The notes: generated by a model from the letters alone, not told the origin. 31,099 bases of DNA from Clostridiaceae bacterium UBA6110 (GCA_002428415.1 DIWI01000103.1:1-31099), one strand, 5' to 3'; shown: positions 17,306-26,207, counted from the first letter of the stretch. Made by a program: numbers and translations.

Positions 17306-18811
17306 ATGCCCGGTAAAGGGGAAGTGCTGGTTGAAGTCAGGGACATGTGTAAGAATTTCGGAGTGACAGTCGCTCTTGATCATGTAGATATGATCATCAG
17401 ACGGGGCGAGATCAGAGGCCTTATAGGAGAAAATGGATCAGGAAAATCAACGGTTTCATCAATCATAGCAGGAATCCAGTCTGCGACCAGCGGGGAAATG
17501 CTATACAAAGGTAAGGTGTGGAAACCTGAATCTGCTTTAGAGGCAGGTAAGCAAGGAATTGGAATGATTGTTCAGGAGGCTGGGACAATACCGAACATTA
17601 CTGTAGCTGAGAATCTCTTTCTTGGAAATTATGGTGAGTTCAAGATTGGACCAGTAATCAACAAGACAAAAATGAACGCGGCAGCGAAAGCCGCATTGGA
17701 AGGAATTGGAATCGGGTATGTAAACCCAGCAAAACCAGCTGGCTTCTACAATATGGAAGAACGCAAACTGATTGAGATCGCCAAGACAATGTCCGGGGAT
17801 CCGGAGCTGTTCATAGTGGATGAGACAACGACTGCCCTTTCGCATACAGGAAGAAAGATATTATATGATTTGATGCACAAAGCTGCAGAATCAGATAAAG
17901 CAGTGATCTTCATAAGCCATGACCTGAATGAGCTGATGGAACACTGCGATACGCTTACTGTGCTTAGGGATGGAGTCATCATAGATAATCTTGAGAAACC
18001 TGACTTCGACGAAAATGATATCAAACACAAAATGGTAGGGCGAGAGATCAAGGGTAATTATTACAGGATGGACCAGGATGGCTTCAGTGACCAGGTAGTA
18101 CTCAAGGCAGATTGCATAACAACAATGAATGAGATCCTGTGCTTCGACCTGGAGCTTCATGAGGGCGAGATCTTAGGCATTGGTGGTCTTTCGGAGTGTG
18201 GCATGCATGAGCTGGGAAGGGCTTTATACGGTCTGGAGGAAGTTGTAGACGGGAAGGTGGTCCTCAAGGGAGAGATAGAGATAGACAGTGCTGAGAAGGC
18301 ATTCAAGAACAGCATAGGGTATGTGTCGAAGAACAGGGACCAGGAGTCACTTGATCTCAATGCATCAATTGCTGCAAACATCCAGTCGTCAGGCTACGGC
18401 AAGAACAGGTTGTTTGGCCCGTTCGTCTCCGAAAGGAAGGAGAGGATTTATGCGAAGACCCAGGTAGACAAGCTTGCGATTAAGTGCGTTGACATTTATC
18501 AACCTGTGAGGGCTTTGTCGGGTGGAAACAAACAGAAGGTCGTGTTCGGAAAGTGGATTGCAGATGATGCGGATGTCCTTATACTCGATTGTCCCACACG
18601 AGGAGTAGATATAGGTGTAAAGGCTGCGATGTACCAGCTTATAAATGATATGAAGCGAAAAGGGAAGTCCATAATAATGATCAGTGAAGAAATGCCGGAA
18701 CTGATCGGTATGTCAGACAGGGTTCTCATCTTGAAAGACGGAAAGCTAAGTGGAGAATTCTACCGCAGCAACGGATTTGACGAGCACTCATTGATTGAGT
18801 GCATGATTTAG
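17306..18811 (+). CDS. Sugar ABC importer ATPase, duplicated (RbsA/MglA type)
   Basis: Cytosolic ATPase of a CUT2-type sugar importer, 501 residues with two tandem nucleotide-binding domains. Domain 1 has Walker A GENGSGKS (41-48), Walker B with Asp172/Glu173, and FISHD, but its ABC signature is degenerate (NMEERK in place of LSxGQ). Domain 2 has an intact LSGGNKQ signature (404-410), but a degenerate Walker A (GGLSECGMHE, 293-302) and Cys429 where the catalytic Glu normally follows Asp428. Only one of the two composite ATP sites therefore looks canonical. GGGGG precedes the ATG; the permease gene follows after 9 bases. It heads a four-gene transport operon. Confidence 0.93.
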   Translation: MPGKGEVLVEVRDMCKNFGVTVALDHVDMIIRRGEIRGLIGENGSGKSTVSSIIAGIQSATSGEMLYKGKVWKPESALEAGKQGIGMIVQEAGTIPNITVAENLFLGNYGEFKIGPVINKTKMNAAAKAALEGIGIGYVNPAKPAGFYNMEERKLIEIAKTMSGDPELFIVDETTTALSHTGRKILYDLMHKAAESDKAVIFISHDLNELMEHCDTLTVLRDGVIIDNLEKPDFDENDIKHKMVGREIKGNYYRMDQDGFSDQVVLKADCITTMNEILCFDLELHEGEILGIGGLSECGMHELGRALYGLEEVVDGKVVLKGEIEIDSAEKAFKNSIGYVSKNRDQESLDLNASIAANIQSSGYGKNRLFGPFVSERKERIYAKTQVDKLAIKCVDIYQPVRALSGGNKQKVVFGKWIADDADVLILDCPTRGVDIGVKAAMYQLINDMKRKGKSIIMISEEMPELIGMSDRVLILKDGKLSGEFYRSNGFDEHSLIECMI

Positions 18812-18820
18812 GAGGTAGCT

Positions 18821-19828
18821 ATGAATTCCGGAACAGTCAGCATTAAGACAACACCAAGATTGACTATCGGAGACAAGGTTGTGATATTGAAGACCAAAAG
18901 GTCGTTTTCCCTTGTTTTTCCGATTTTGGTGCTACTGCTTATTATCAGCGTATTTGGGGCAGCCACGGACGGCTCCTTCTTCAAATCCACGGTACTTGTG
19001 GGAATATTTAATCAGGCTCTCATCACAGGAACCATGGCCACTGCCGTTGCATTCATCTACACTACAGGTAATCTGGACATATCGGTAGGTGCTGTGATGG
19101 GGCTTGGGGCTACGGTTGGTGCAATTGTGTACAATATCAACGGGAGCGTTCCCATGATGCTTGTGTCTGCAATTGCAGTAAGTATGGGTCTCATGCTGTT
19201 GAACTGTACTCTGAGCTTGGTCTTTAATGTAAAGAGCGCGATGGTGGCAATCGTGATGATGCAGCTGTACAGTGCGATAATACAGGAGCTTCTTGGCGCA
19301 GATATGCTAACAGTTGATTTCAAGATAAGCAAGGCGCTTGAGAGCGGTGGTTATCGCTACATCGCCTTTATAGGTTACTTCATACTTTGCCTCATAGTAT
19401 TTCATTTCACTACACTTGGAAGACAGCTGAGGCTCGTCGGAGGCAACGAGAAGTGTGCAGTTCAGACAGGTATAAATCCCAAACGCATAATTTTCATCAG
19501 CTTCATAATGGCAGGATTGGGAATAGGGCTTGCAGCAACTTTCAGCATCATCAGGACAAGTTCCATAAGCGTAAACATAGGAAGTGGCCTGGGGATGGAT
19601 GTCATGCTGGCGACGGTGTTAGGAGGTATGTCCATATTCGGCGGATCAAAATCCAACAGCTACTCAGGGATCATAGGCGCACTTACAGTATCGACACTGA
19701 ACAAAGGAATGCTCATGGTGGGGGTGTCAGCATCACTGATACAGGGTATAAGAGGAGTTATATTCCTTCTGCTGGTATTTCTCAATAGTGAACGTCCATC
19801 AACGCTCCCTTCTAGGCAACAGTTTTAA
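18821..19828 (+). CDS. Sugar ABC importer permease 1 (RbsC family)
   Basis: Membrane subunit of the CUT2 importer, 335 residues with about 9-10 hydrophobic segments. Family features are TGNLDISVGAVMGLGA near residue 85 and LGGMSIFGGS near 267, both typical of RbsC-like permeases. AGGAGG lies 6 bases before the ATG. With the second permease at 21180-22211 it probably forms a heterodimeric channel, as in LsrC/LsrD-type systems. The binding-protein gene follows. Confidence 0.9.
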   Translation: MNSGTVSIKTTPRLTIGDKVVILKTKRSFSLVFPILVLLLIISVFGAATDGSFFKSTVLVGIFNQALITGTMATAVAFIYTTGNLDISVGAVMGLGATVGAIVYNINGSVPMMLVSAIAVSMGLMLLNCTLSLVFNVKSAMVAIVMMQLYSAIIQELLGADMLTVDFKISKALESGGYRYIAFIGYFILCLIVFHFTTLGRQLRLVGGNEKCAVQTGINPKRIIFISFIMAGLGIGLAATFSIIRTSSISVNIGSGLGMDVMLATVLGGMSIFGGSKSNSYSGIIGALTVSTLNKGMLMVGVSASLIQGIRGVIFLLLVFLNSERPSTLPSRQQF

Positions 19829-19868
19829 CTCGTAGACAATATCAAAAATATATTTAAAGGGGTAAATC

Positions 19869-21143
19869 ATGAAAAAAATAATAGCGCTTGCAATGGCAGT
19901 CATCATTTCTACCGGCGTTTCAGCTTGTGGTGCAAAAACTCCGGCTACAAGCCCTACAACAGCACCTTCTAACACGGAAGGAACTGTGTCTCCACAGAGC
20001 TTCAAGAAATTCAAGATTGGAATTGCCGAGGTTCAGGCAAATGATGAAAGTGTCACAAGGAGAAATTATCTCGAGAACTATATCGCACCGAAATACAATG
20101 TTGAGTTCATATTCTCGGAACAATGCACCGATAGCGAAAAAGTGCTTACATTTATTGAAAATTGTGCGGATGCAGGAGCTGACGCTGTAATAAGCTATCT
20201 GAACGATGACATAGAGCAGCTGACACAGGTTAGCCAGGAATACGGCATGAAGTACATAGTAAACACCGTTAGGATCCAGCCCAAGACAGAAGCAGCCTTT
20301 GCTGGTGGATATGAAAACTTCGCTGCCTTTGGTTCAAACCAGGCTGCCATTGCAGACCTTTTCAACGGCTGGCTGCTGGAAAGCGCTTCCGCTGACGGAA
20401 GCGAGGGATTCATAATCTGCTCTGGAGTCGCAAACAAAGGGAATTTGCAGCATACCGAAATCACCAGGGGAACACTTGAAGCATTACAGGAAAAGTACGG
20501 ACTGACTTTCAAGGACGAACTCAAGACCATCATAACCACTTCCGCCCCGCTTGAAGCAGTAAATGACAAGGGCATCAGCATCTACGTCTATCCTGGTTCC
20601 AACACTCAGGAAGGCTGGCTGCAAGGACTTACTGCTGCAATACAGACCGGAAGATATGCTACTCTGTTGGGAGCCATACAGATTTACAATCTTGTAGGTG
20701 TCGTGGTAGATGAAGCCGAGGCATCGATGAACAAGAATTTGAAGGTTGCTTCAATTGCGGTAGTTTCAGAAACGCTCAGGACATCCTTCAACACCAAGGA
20801 CAGATTTGGCAATCCTTCAGTAGACATGGCAACAGCTAAACCAGTAAGCGTACTTTGTGCAGCAGGATTCGCACAGGCATACAACCTGCTTACCGGTAAT
20901 GAGTCAGCAACACTTGCACCCAATGGTGAGGCTGCTGAGCTAAACACTACCCTTTGGGCCATAACAGACAAGGATATGCTTGATATAGTAAGCAAATGGG
21001 ATGTTTCGGATAAATGGATCGCCGACTATGGAATAGTTGACAGCATGCTTGGAATATACAACAGCGACCTGACAAACTCTGACATACAGGCGGTCATTGA
21101 CTCGATGACATATGAGAATACACTGAAGAGACTTGGTAAGTAG
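19869..21143 (+). CDS. Sugar-binding lipoprotein of the ABC importer
   Basis: Extracytoplasmic substrate-binding protein. The N-terminus MKKIIALAMAVIISTGVSAC is a lipoprotein signal with the lipid-attachment Cys at residue 20, followed by a Thr/Pro/Ala-rich linker. The rest fits a type I periplasmic-binding fold (FKIGIAEVQANDE start; ADAVISYLNDD near 110). At 424 residues it is clearly longer than RbsB-type binders of about 300, which may reflect a larger ligand such as an oligosaccharide. AAGGGG lies before the ATG. It sits between the two permease genes. The overall family is secure by context; the ligand is unknown. Confidence 0.82.
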   Translation: MKKIIALAMAVIISTGVSACGAKTPATSPTTAPSNTEGTVSPQSFKKFKIGIAEVQANDESVTRRNYLENYIAPKYNVEFIFSEQCTDSEKVLTFIENCADAGADAVISYLNDDIEQLTQVSQEYGMKYIVNTVRIQPKTEAAFAGGYENFAAFGSNQAAIADLFNGWLLESASADGSEGFIICSGVANKGNLQHTEITRGTLEALQEKYGLTFKDELKTIITTSAPLEAVNDKGISIYVYPGSNTQEGWLQGLTAAIQTGRYATLLGAIQIYNLVGVVVDEAEASMNKNLKVASIAVVSETLRTSFNTKDRFGNPSVDMATAKPVSVLCAAGFAQAYNLLTGNESATLAPNGEAAELNTTLWAITDKDMLDIVSKWDVSDKWIADYGIVDSMLGIYNSDLTNSDIQAVIDSMTYENTLKRLGK

Positions 21144-21179
21144 CATACGGCAGAATAATGTATCCATGTGGGAGGAAAA

Positions 21180-22211
21180 ATGGAAAATCGTAAGAAGACA
21201 AAAATTCCTGGATTGAGCCTTTTTCAGACTGTCGCTCTACCATTAATTGTATGGCTCGTATTTGAGATAATTGACAGATCGTTTGTGGGAACCAGCGTCA
21301 TAAGTACGATCGCCGATGTCAAGGCCCTCCTTAGGACACTATTAACATCCTTCAGCTTCGCCCTCGCGATCAATACGAACCTGACAAGCGGAAGGATGGA
21401 CCTGTCTCTGGGTGCACAGATGTACCTGGGCTGCATATTGGGAGGGAATATCGCGCTATACTTCGGCCTTGGCGGAGCCGGAGTGCTGGTACTGAGCATG
21501 TTGGCGGGTGGTTTGGCTGGACTTTTGATAGGAGTTCTTTTCGTAAATATGAGGATCCTCCCGATGGTCCTGGGGCTTGGTATGACTCTTGTTTTCGAGA
21601 CAATGTCCTTCAGTCTGAACAATCAGCAGGGACTGATGCTTTTCGGTAAGCAGGGCGTTAGCATTTTGTCAGATGTGACATTCATTATTGTTGTAGCATC
21701 GATCCTGGTTGTAACCATGACATACCTTTACCAGTATTCAAGCTTTGGATACAAAAGAAGGGCAATCCAGGGCAGTCAGAAGCTCGCTTCAGAATCTGGA
21801 ATAAACATTTTCTGGAACTGCATCCAATGCTATGCGTTGGCTGGTGTACTCGTTGCCTGTGCTGGTGTATTCGAAACTGCTTATAGTGGAACACTCACAC
21901 CAGTAATGGGAATGAGCAGCAACCTGAGTGTGTTCAAGAACATGTTTCCCATGTTCCTCGGAATCTGGATAGGCTCATTCAGCCATAATCAGATAGTTGG
22001 TGTTCTAATGGGATCTTTGAGTGTCAAGCTCATGACCATGGGAATGTCCCAGCTAGCCCTTCAAAGCAGTACACAGAGCATAATAGTATACATGCTCTTT
22101 CTAATCTTCACAATATATAGAATGAATATCAATAAGCTTCATTACTTCAGGGACAAGAGGGAAAGGATTAAGCTTGCAAAAGAAGCAAGGATGGCAATGC
22201 AGACAATCTGA
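21180..22211 (+). CDS. Sugar ABC importer permease 2 (RbsC family)
   Basis: Second membrane subunit, 343 residues with about 9 hydrophobic segments. It has the RbsC-like NTNLTSGRMDLSLGAQMYLG region near residue 70 and a hydrophobic C-terminal half. It is clearly diverged from permease 1, so the channel is presumably a heterodimer. The ATG at 21180 follows GGGAGG closely; the in-frame GTG at 21168 has no upstream site and overlaps that ribosome-binding region. A terminator hairpin follows immediately after the stop. Confidence 0.88.
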   Translation: MENRKKTKIPGLSLFQTVALPLIVWLVFEIIDRSFVGTSVISTIADVKALLRTLLTSFSFALAINTNLTSGRMDLSLGAQMYLGCILGGNIALYFGLGGAGVLVLSMLAGGLAGLLIGVLFVNMRILPMVLGLGMTLVFETMSFSLNNQQGLMLFGKQGVSILSDVTFIIVVASILVVTMTYLYQYSSFGYKRRAIQGSQKLASESGINIFWNCIQCYALAGVLVACAGVFETAYSGTLTPVMGMSSNLSVFKNMFPMFLGIWIGSFSHNQIVGVLMGSLSVKLMTMGMSQLALQSSTQSIIVYMLFLIFTIYRMNINKLHYFRDKRERIKLAKEARMAMQTI

Positions 22212-22215
22212 CAAT

Positions 22216-22248
22216 CATCCGGCGAACACTCGCCGGATGCTCTCTTTT
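22216..22248 (+). terminator. Rho-independent terminator between importer and sulfatase 3
   Basis: CATCCGGCG (22216-22224) pairs perfectly with CGCCGGATG (22231-22239) over a 6-base loop, followed by CTCTCTTTT. It lies 5 bases after the permease stop and only about 34 bases before the next start codon, so it probably works as a partial, intra-operon terminator. Confidence 0.8.
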
Positions 22249-22281
22249 CATCAATATATGCACACATTTGGAGGTAACGAA

Positions 22282-23775
22282 TTGAAAGCTATTATGATAA
22301 TGTTTGATTCCCTAAGGCTCGATGCAATGCCGGGATACGGATATTTAGGACCATCCATGCCTAATTTCGAAAGGCTCATGAGACGTTCAGTGTCCTTTGA
22401 AAACAGTTATGTATGCAGTCTTCCATGTATGCCCGCCAGAAGGGAATTGCATACAGGCAGACCTAATTTCCTGCATAGGAGCTGGAGTCCGCTCGAACCA
22501 TTCGATGATTCAATGCCTGAGCTTTTAGCCAAAAACAATATTCAAAGTCATCTATCCACCGACCATTACCATTATCTTGAAGACGGAGGGGCTACCTATT
22601 GCGGAAGATATTCTTCCTGGGACTGCTTCAGAGGACAGGAAAGTGATAAATGGCAGGGGAATTGTAAAAAAAGGCCAGCCAGATTCTCTCCAGGACTGCT
22701 GAGCCCCGAGAGTATGCCACAGATGCTGCAGACGATAAGATCAAAGACAGGCTGGCAAAATGCCTCGAACAGGGAGGCAATCGTCAATGAGTCTGATTTT
22801 CCAATGGCTAGGACGTTTGCCAACGGGATTGATTTCATGGAAAAGAACAAGCATGAAGACAATTGGTTTCTTCAGATAGAGACATTCGACCCACATGAGC
22901 CTTTTGTATCACCTGATGAGTTCGAATCCAGATGGTTCGATCCGGATGCTCCGTTTATTCCTGATTGGCCTCCTTACGCCCCTGTAAAGGAAGACCGTGT
23001 AACGGTAGAGAATATGCGGAAGAAATATTTTGCCCTGGCAGAATATTGCGACGCGAAACTTGGACTTGTCCTCGACAAGATGGATTCACTGGATTTGTGG
23101 AAGGATACGATGCTGATAGTTAACACTGACCACGGATTTGTTCTGGGAGAACACGAGTGGTGGGGAAAAGGAAGCATGCCAGACTACAATGAAGTAGCTC
23201 ATACTCCACTATTCATTTGGGATCCAAGATCAAAGAAATCTGGTGAGCGTAGAAGCTCACTAGTTCAGACAATCGATCTGGCACCTACCTTACTAGAATA
23301 TTTTAATATTGATGTGCCAAAGGATATGATTGGGAGAGCTCTGCGCGAAGTCATTGAAAGCGATGTTCCCGTAAGAGATTATGCTATATTCGGATATCAT
23401 GGAGGACCAATCAACATAACAGATGGCAGTTTTGTCTACATGAGAGGGGTCTCTTCCATCGATGAACCGTTTTTTGAATACACTTTGATGCCGTGCCATA
23501 TGAACAGCAGGTTCAGTGTGGATGAAATGCAAAAGGCAACGATTACTGATGGGTTTGCTTTTACCAAGGGGAGCCCGGTATTGAGGATTCCGGCATTTAA
23601 CCCAAGAGCGGATAAAGTGACGGGTAATCTTCTGTTTGACTTGGAGAATGATCCCGGACAGCTTGAACCCATTTCTGATGAAGCGGAGGAAAAGAGGCTG
23701 CAGGAGGCCATGACAAGGTTGCTGATTGAGAATGAAGCACCTGAGGAAATATTCAAGCGATACGATCTCGAATAA
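22282..23775 (+). CDS. Cys-type sulfatase 3 (S1 family)
   Basis: Third cytosolic sulfatase, 497 residues. It has FDSLRLDAMPGYG at the N-terminal metal site, the maturation motif CMPARRELHTG (Cys49), and VNTDHGFVLGEHEWWGKG at the second metal site. The DSLRxD start and the C-P-A-R-R-E-L-H-T-G-R form place it in a different S1 branch from sulfatases 1 and 2. The likely start is TTG at 22282, with GGAGGT 6 bases before it. An in-frame ATG at 22174 would read through the terminator hairpin and 36 residues unlike any sulfatase. No signal peptide is visible. No separate promoter fits between the terminator and this gene, so expression likely depends on read-through from the importer operon. Confidence 0.9.
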   Translation: MKAIMIMFDSLRLDAMPGYGYLGPSMPNFERLMRRSVSFENSYVCSLPCMPARRELHTGRPNFLHRSWSPLEPFDDSMPELLAKNNIQSHLSTDHYHYLEDGGATYCGRYSSWDCFRGQESDKWQGNCKKRPARFSPGLLSPESMPQMLQTIRSKTGWQNASNREAIVNESDFPMARTFANGIDFMEKNKHEDNWFLQIETFDPHEPFVSPDEFESRWFDPDAPFIPDWPPYAPVKEDRVTVENMRKKYFALAEYCDAKLGLVLDKMDSLDLWKDTMLIVNTDHGFVLGEHEWWGKGSMPDYNEVAHTPLFIWDPRSKKSGERRSSLVQTIDLAPTLLEYFNIDVPKDMIGRALREVIESDVPVRDYAIFGYHGGPINITDGSFVYMRGVSSIDEPFFEYTLMPCHMNSRFSVDEMQKATITDGFAFTKGSPVLRIPAFNPRADKVTGNLLFDLENDPGQLEPISDEAEEKRLQEAMTRLLIENEAPEEIFKRYDLE

Positions 23776-23781
23776 TAAGCA

Positions 23782-23816
23782 GAAGGGACATGTACTATAG
23801 TTGTACATGTCCCTTC
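23782..23816. terminator. Terminator between convergent sulfatase 3 and isomerase genes
   Basis: A 14-bp stem (23782-23795 with 23803-23816) with a 7-base loop, followed on the plus strand by CGCTTTCATTCATTTT. It lies between two convergent genes and may serve both, though the minus-strand T tract is weak. Confidence 0.8.
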
Positions 23817-23825
23817 CGCTTTCAT

Positions 23826-25076
23826 TCATTTTCCGAGTTGACTGAACATCAGACGTTTGTATGCCTCAACTCCAGGCTGGTCGAACGGATTGATACCCAA
23901 TATCTTTCCGGATGCATATACAGCAAATTCGAAGAAATAATATAGCTGACCTAATGAGTACTCACTAAGTTCAGGAATACTGATTATGATGTTTGGAATC
24001 CCAGAGTCAGAGTGCGCCCTTACAGTAGCATTGAACGCCGCCCTGTTCATTGCGTCAACTTCCTTTCCATTGAGATAGTTAAAACCATCTTCGATGTCGT
24101 CAGCTTCAGTCGAAAGTGAAGAGCTCTTATTCTCGATTTCAATGAAGGTTTCGAATATTGTTCTAGCACCATCCTGAACATACTGCCCAACGGAATGCAG
24201 ATCTTCAGAATAAGAGGATGATACAGGGTATAGTCCCTTTCCATCCTTACCTTCGCTCTCAGCAAACAATTGAATCCACCATTTAGCAAAATATTCAAGT
24301 CTTGGATCGAAGAACGCTAGCATTTCAATGCCAAAACCTTTTTCAAAAAGGATATTCCGAATTGCGGAATATATTAGTGCGATGTTATCATCTGATTTTA
24401 CAAGAAGTTCAGATCTCATATCCATGGCACCATTGACCAGACTTCTGATGTCTATTCCAGCAATGGCCATTGGAAACAGTCCGACATCTGAGAGAACAGA
24501 GAACCTACCTCCGATATCTGTTGGAAAAGATAGAAACTCAAAGCCATGCATTTCAGCAATTTTGTGGAATTGGCTATTCAGAGTTCCTGTGACGATGACT
24601 CTTTTTGCATAATCTTTTCCATATCTTTCCTTAAGGTATTTTCTGAATATCCTGAATGCAAGTCCTGGTTCTAATGTTTCAAAGTTCTTTGCGATAACAT
24701 TGATATACACAGATTTGCCATTCAGGCCTTTTATTACGTTATCATAGTAGTCTGGTGAAAGGTTGTTTCCAGCATAAATGACCTCAACACGCCCATTATC
24801 GTAAAGTGCCTTTATAGCCGCCCTTGCACCATTATTGGAGCCTCCAACACCAATAAGGATGAAGACATCCGCATCGGTCCTGATATTTTCAGAAAGTCTA
24901 ATGAGCTTATCAAGCTGCTTATCACCAGCCCACATTGAAGGATCAATCCAGCCCAGGCTATCCTTATATTCTGAACCGCTTTTTATGAGATCCAGGATAC
25001 CAGATGCTTCAGTTGTTCTTCTACTAAGCTCCTCATGATTGAATTTTTCTGCCCCGTTGTAACTAATTCTTATCAT
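23826..25076 (-). CDS. pgi: Glucose-6-phosphate isomerase
   Basis: Interconverts glucose 6-phosphate and fructose 6-phosphate in the cytosol. The 416 residues include the SIS-type GVGGSNNGARAAI segment near residue 72, VTGTLNSQ, and the C-terminal signature NPFDQPGVEAYK with Glu404 and Lys407. It is a little shorter than the 440-450 usual for Gram-positive enzymes. The start MIRISYN at 25076 has AAGGGTG upstream; an in-frame ATG 10 codons earlier lies within the end of the LacI gene. The gap after the LacI stop is 22 bases, so both form one leftward operon. Activity on another 6-substituted hexose is possible given the unusual neighbours, but the motifs look canonical. Confidence 0.92.
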   Translation of the reverse strand: MIRISYNGAEKFNHEELSRRTTEASGILDLIKSGSEYKDSLGWIDPSMWAGDKQLDKLIRLSENIRTDADVFILIGVGGSNNGARAAIKALYDNGRVEVIYAGNNLSPDYYDNVIKGLNGKSVYINVIAKNFETLEPGLAFRIFRKYLKERYGKDYAKRVIVTGTLNSQFHKIAEMHGFEFLSFPTDIGGRFSVLSDVGLFPMAIAGIDIRSLVNGAMDMRSELLVKSDDNIALIYSAIRNILFEKGFGIEMLAFFDPRLEYFAKWWIQLFAESEGKDGKGLYPVSSSYSEDLHSVGQYVQDGARTIFETFIEIENKSSSLSTEADDIEDGFNYLNGKEVDAMNRAAFNATVRAHSDSGIPNIIISIPELSEYSLGQLYYFFEFAVYASGKILGINPFDQPGVEAYKRLMFSQLGK

Positions 25077-25098
25077 CTTAAACACCCTTTCGTTTCTG

Positions 25099-26151
25099 CT
25101 AATCATTATTTTCTAGTTCATCCCGTTCATTCACGATGCAGCTTTCCCTCTTGACTAACGTGAATGGGAGCTCGATCTTCATCGGCAGTCCATTCCCGTT
25201 CTCAAGCCTGTCAGAGAGGAGCCTTCCCGTTTCCCTTCCCATCTCATCGAGGGGTATATGGATGGTTGTAAGGGGAGGGGACATGTATTCTGAAATCTCT
25301 ATGTCGTCTATGCCGATGACGGAGATATCCTCTGGAACCTTTAGACCCATGTCCTTTATTGCCTTGATTACACCGATTGCTGTAGTGTCGTTGGCACAGA
25401 AGAGGGCAGTTGCATCGAGCATGGAGCTTTCAAGGAGATTCTTCACTGCCATATGGCCGCTTTCCGATGAAAGTCTTGTCTGAATTACAATGCTCTTGTT
25501 GTATTCGATGCCCAGTTCAGTCAATGCATCGAAGTAGCCCTTGAACCTGTCCTCGTTGGATTTTTCTCCAACGTAGCCGATTCTCCGATGACCAATGGTG
25601 TAGAGGTAATGGACTGCGGTAAGGGCTGCACTATAACCATCGCAGATTACCTGATCGAAATCCGGGCTTATGGAATTGAGACCCGAATACACGACATGGG
25701 GATAGCTGTCCCTTATAAGCTTGTAGAAGTTCCTGTTAAGCCTTCCAAGAATCACTGCTCCGTCAAGCCTAAATCCTTCAAGCAGTTTTCTGAGTTCCTC
25801 CTCGCTCTCGATATCGCTAGCTGAGAAGGAGTATTTCATGACGCAGCCGTGCTTTGCGATTTCTTTCTCCACCGCCTTTGCGATTCTCGAGAAGAAGGGG
25901 TCTTCAACCGATGACATTACCCTTCCAAAGATGCAGCCTATCGACCTCTTTCCCTTCAAAACCTCCACCGCATCTTCGCCAAGCTTAAGCGCCTGAGCTG
26001 AGCGGTTTGGAGCATATCCAAGCTCTTCTGCGACCCTGAGGATCCGTTGCTTCACTTGGGGGCTTGCGGTCTTGGTACTTTTCCCGTTTATAACCCTTGA
26101 TGCTGTGGAAATCGATACTCCGGCCTTTTCGGCCACTTCCTTCAATGTCAT
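25099..26151 (-). CDS. LacI/GalR-family transcriptional regulator of the glycolytic block
   Basis: Repressor-type protein of 350 residues. An N-terminal helix-turn-helix (TLKEVAEKAGVSISTASRVI) and a hinge with YAPNRSAQAL precede an effector-binding domain from about residue 70 (IGCIFGRV), with ALFCANDTTAIGV and VIGIDDIEISEYMSPPLTTI typical of the C-terminal part. I chose the ATG at 26151, with GGGTGAT upstream matching the 16S rRNA 3' end; GTG at 26160 is an in-frame alternative. The gene is divergent from phosphofructokinase, with a perfect 12-bp palindrome between them, and precedes the isomerase in one operon. It probably controls both arms and, through a shared 12-mer, the aldolase at 318. 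Confidence 0.92.
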   Translation of the reverse strand: MTLKEVAEKAGVSISTASRVINGKSTKTASPQVKQRILRVAEELGYAPNRSAQALKLGEDAVEVLKGKRSIGCIFGRVMSSVEDPFFSRIAKAVEKEIAKHGCVMKYSFSASDIESEEELRKLLEGFRLDGAVILGRLNRNFYKLIRDSYPHVVYSGLNSISPDFDQVICDGYSAALTAVHYLYTIGHRRIGYVGEKSNEDRFKGYFDALTELGIEYNKSIVIQTRLSSESGHMAVKNLLESSMLDATALFCANDTTAIGVIKAIKDMGLKVPEDISVIGIDDIEISEYMSPPLTTIHIPLDEMGRETGRLLSDRLENGNGLPMKIELPFTLVKRESCIVNERDELENND

Positions 26152-26169
26152 TCTTATCACCCACTCCTC

Positions 26170-26207
26170 TACTCATTTTAATTATGGCTAAATCATACAA
26201 TTAAAGC
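26170..26207 (-). promoter_or_regulatory. Putative promoter of the leftward LacI/isomerase operon
   Basis: On the minus strand, TTGCTT and CATAAT are 17 bases apart, about 25 bases before the ribosome site. An overlapping alternative uses TTGCCT from the operator end with TATGAT at a 19-base spacing. Confidence 0.35.

Noticed and set aside
22174..22281. In-frame ATG giving a longer sulfatase 3
   Set aside because: The extension overlaps the permease end, reads through a terminator hairpin, encodes residues unlike the sulfatase N-terminus and has no ribosome site. TTG at 22282 has GGAGGT at good spacing.
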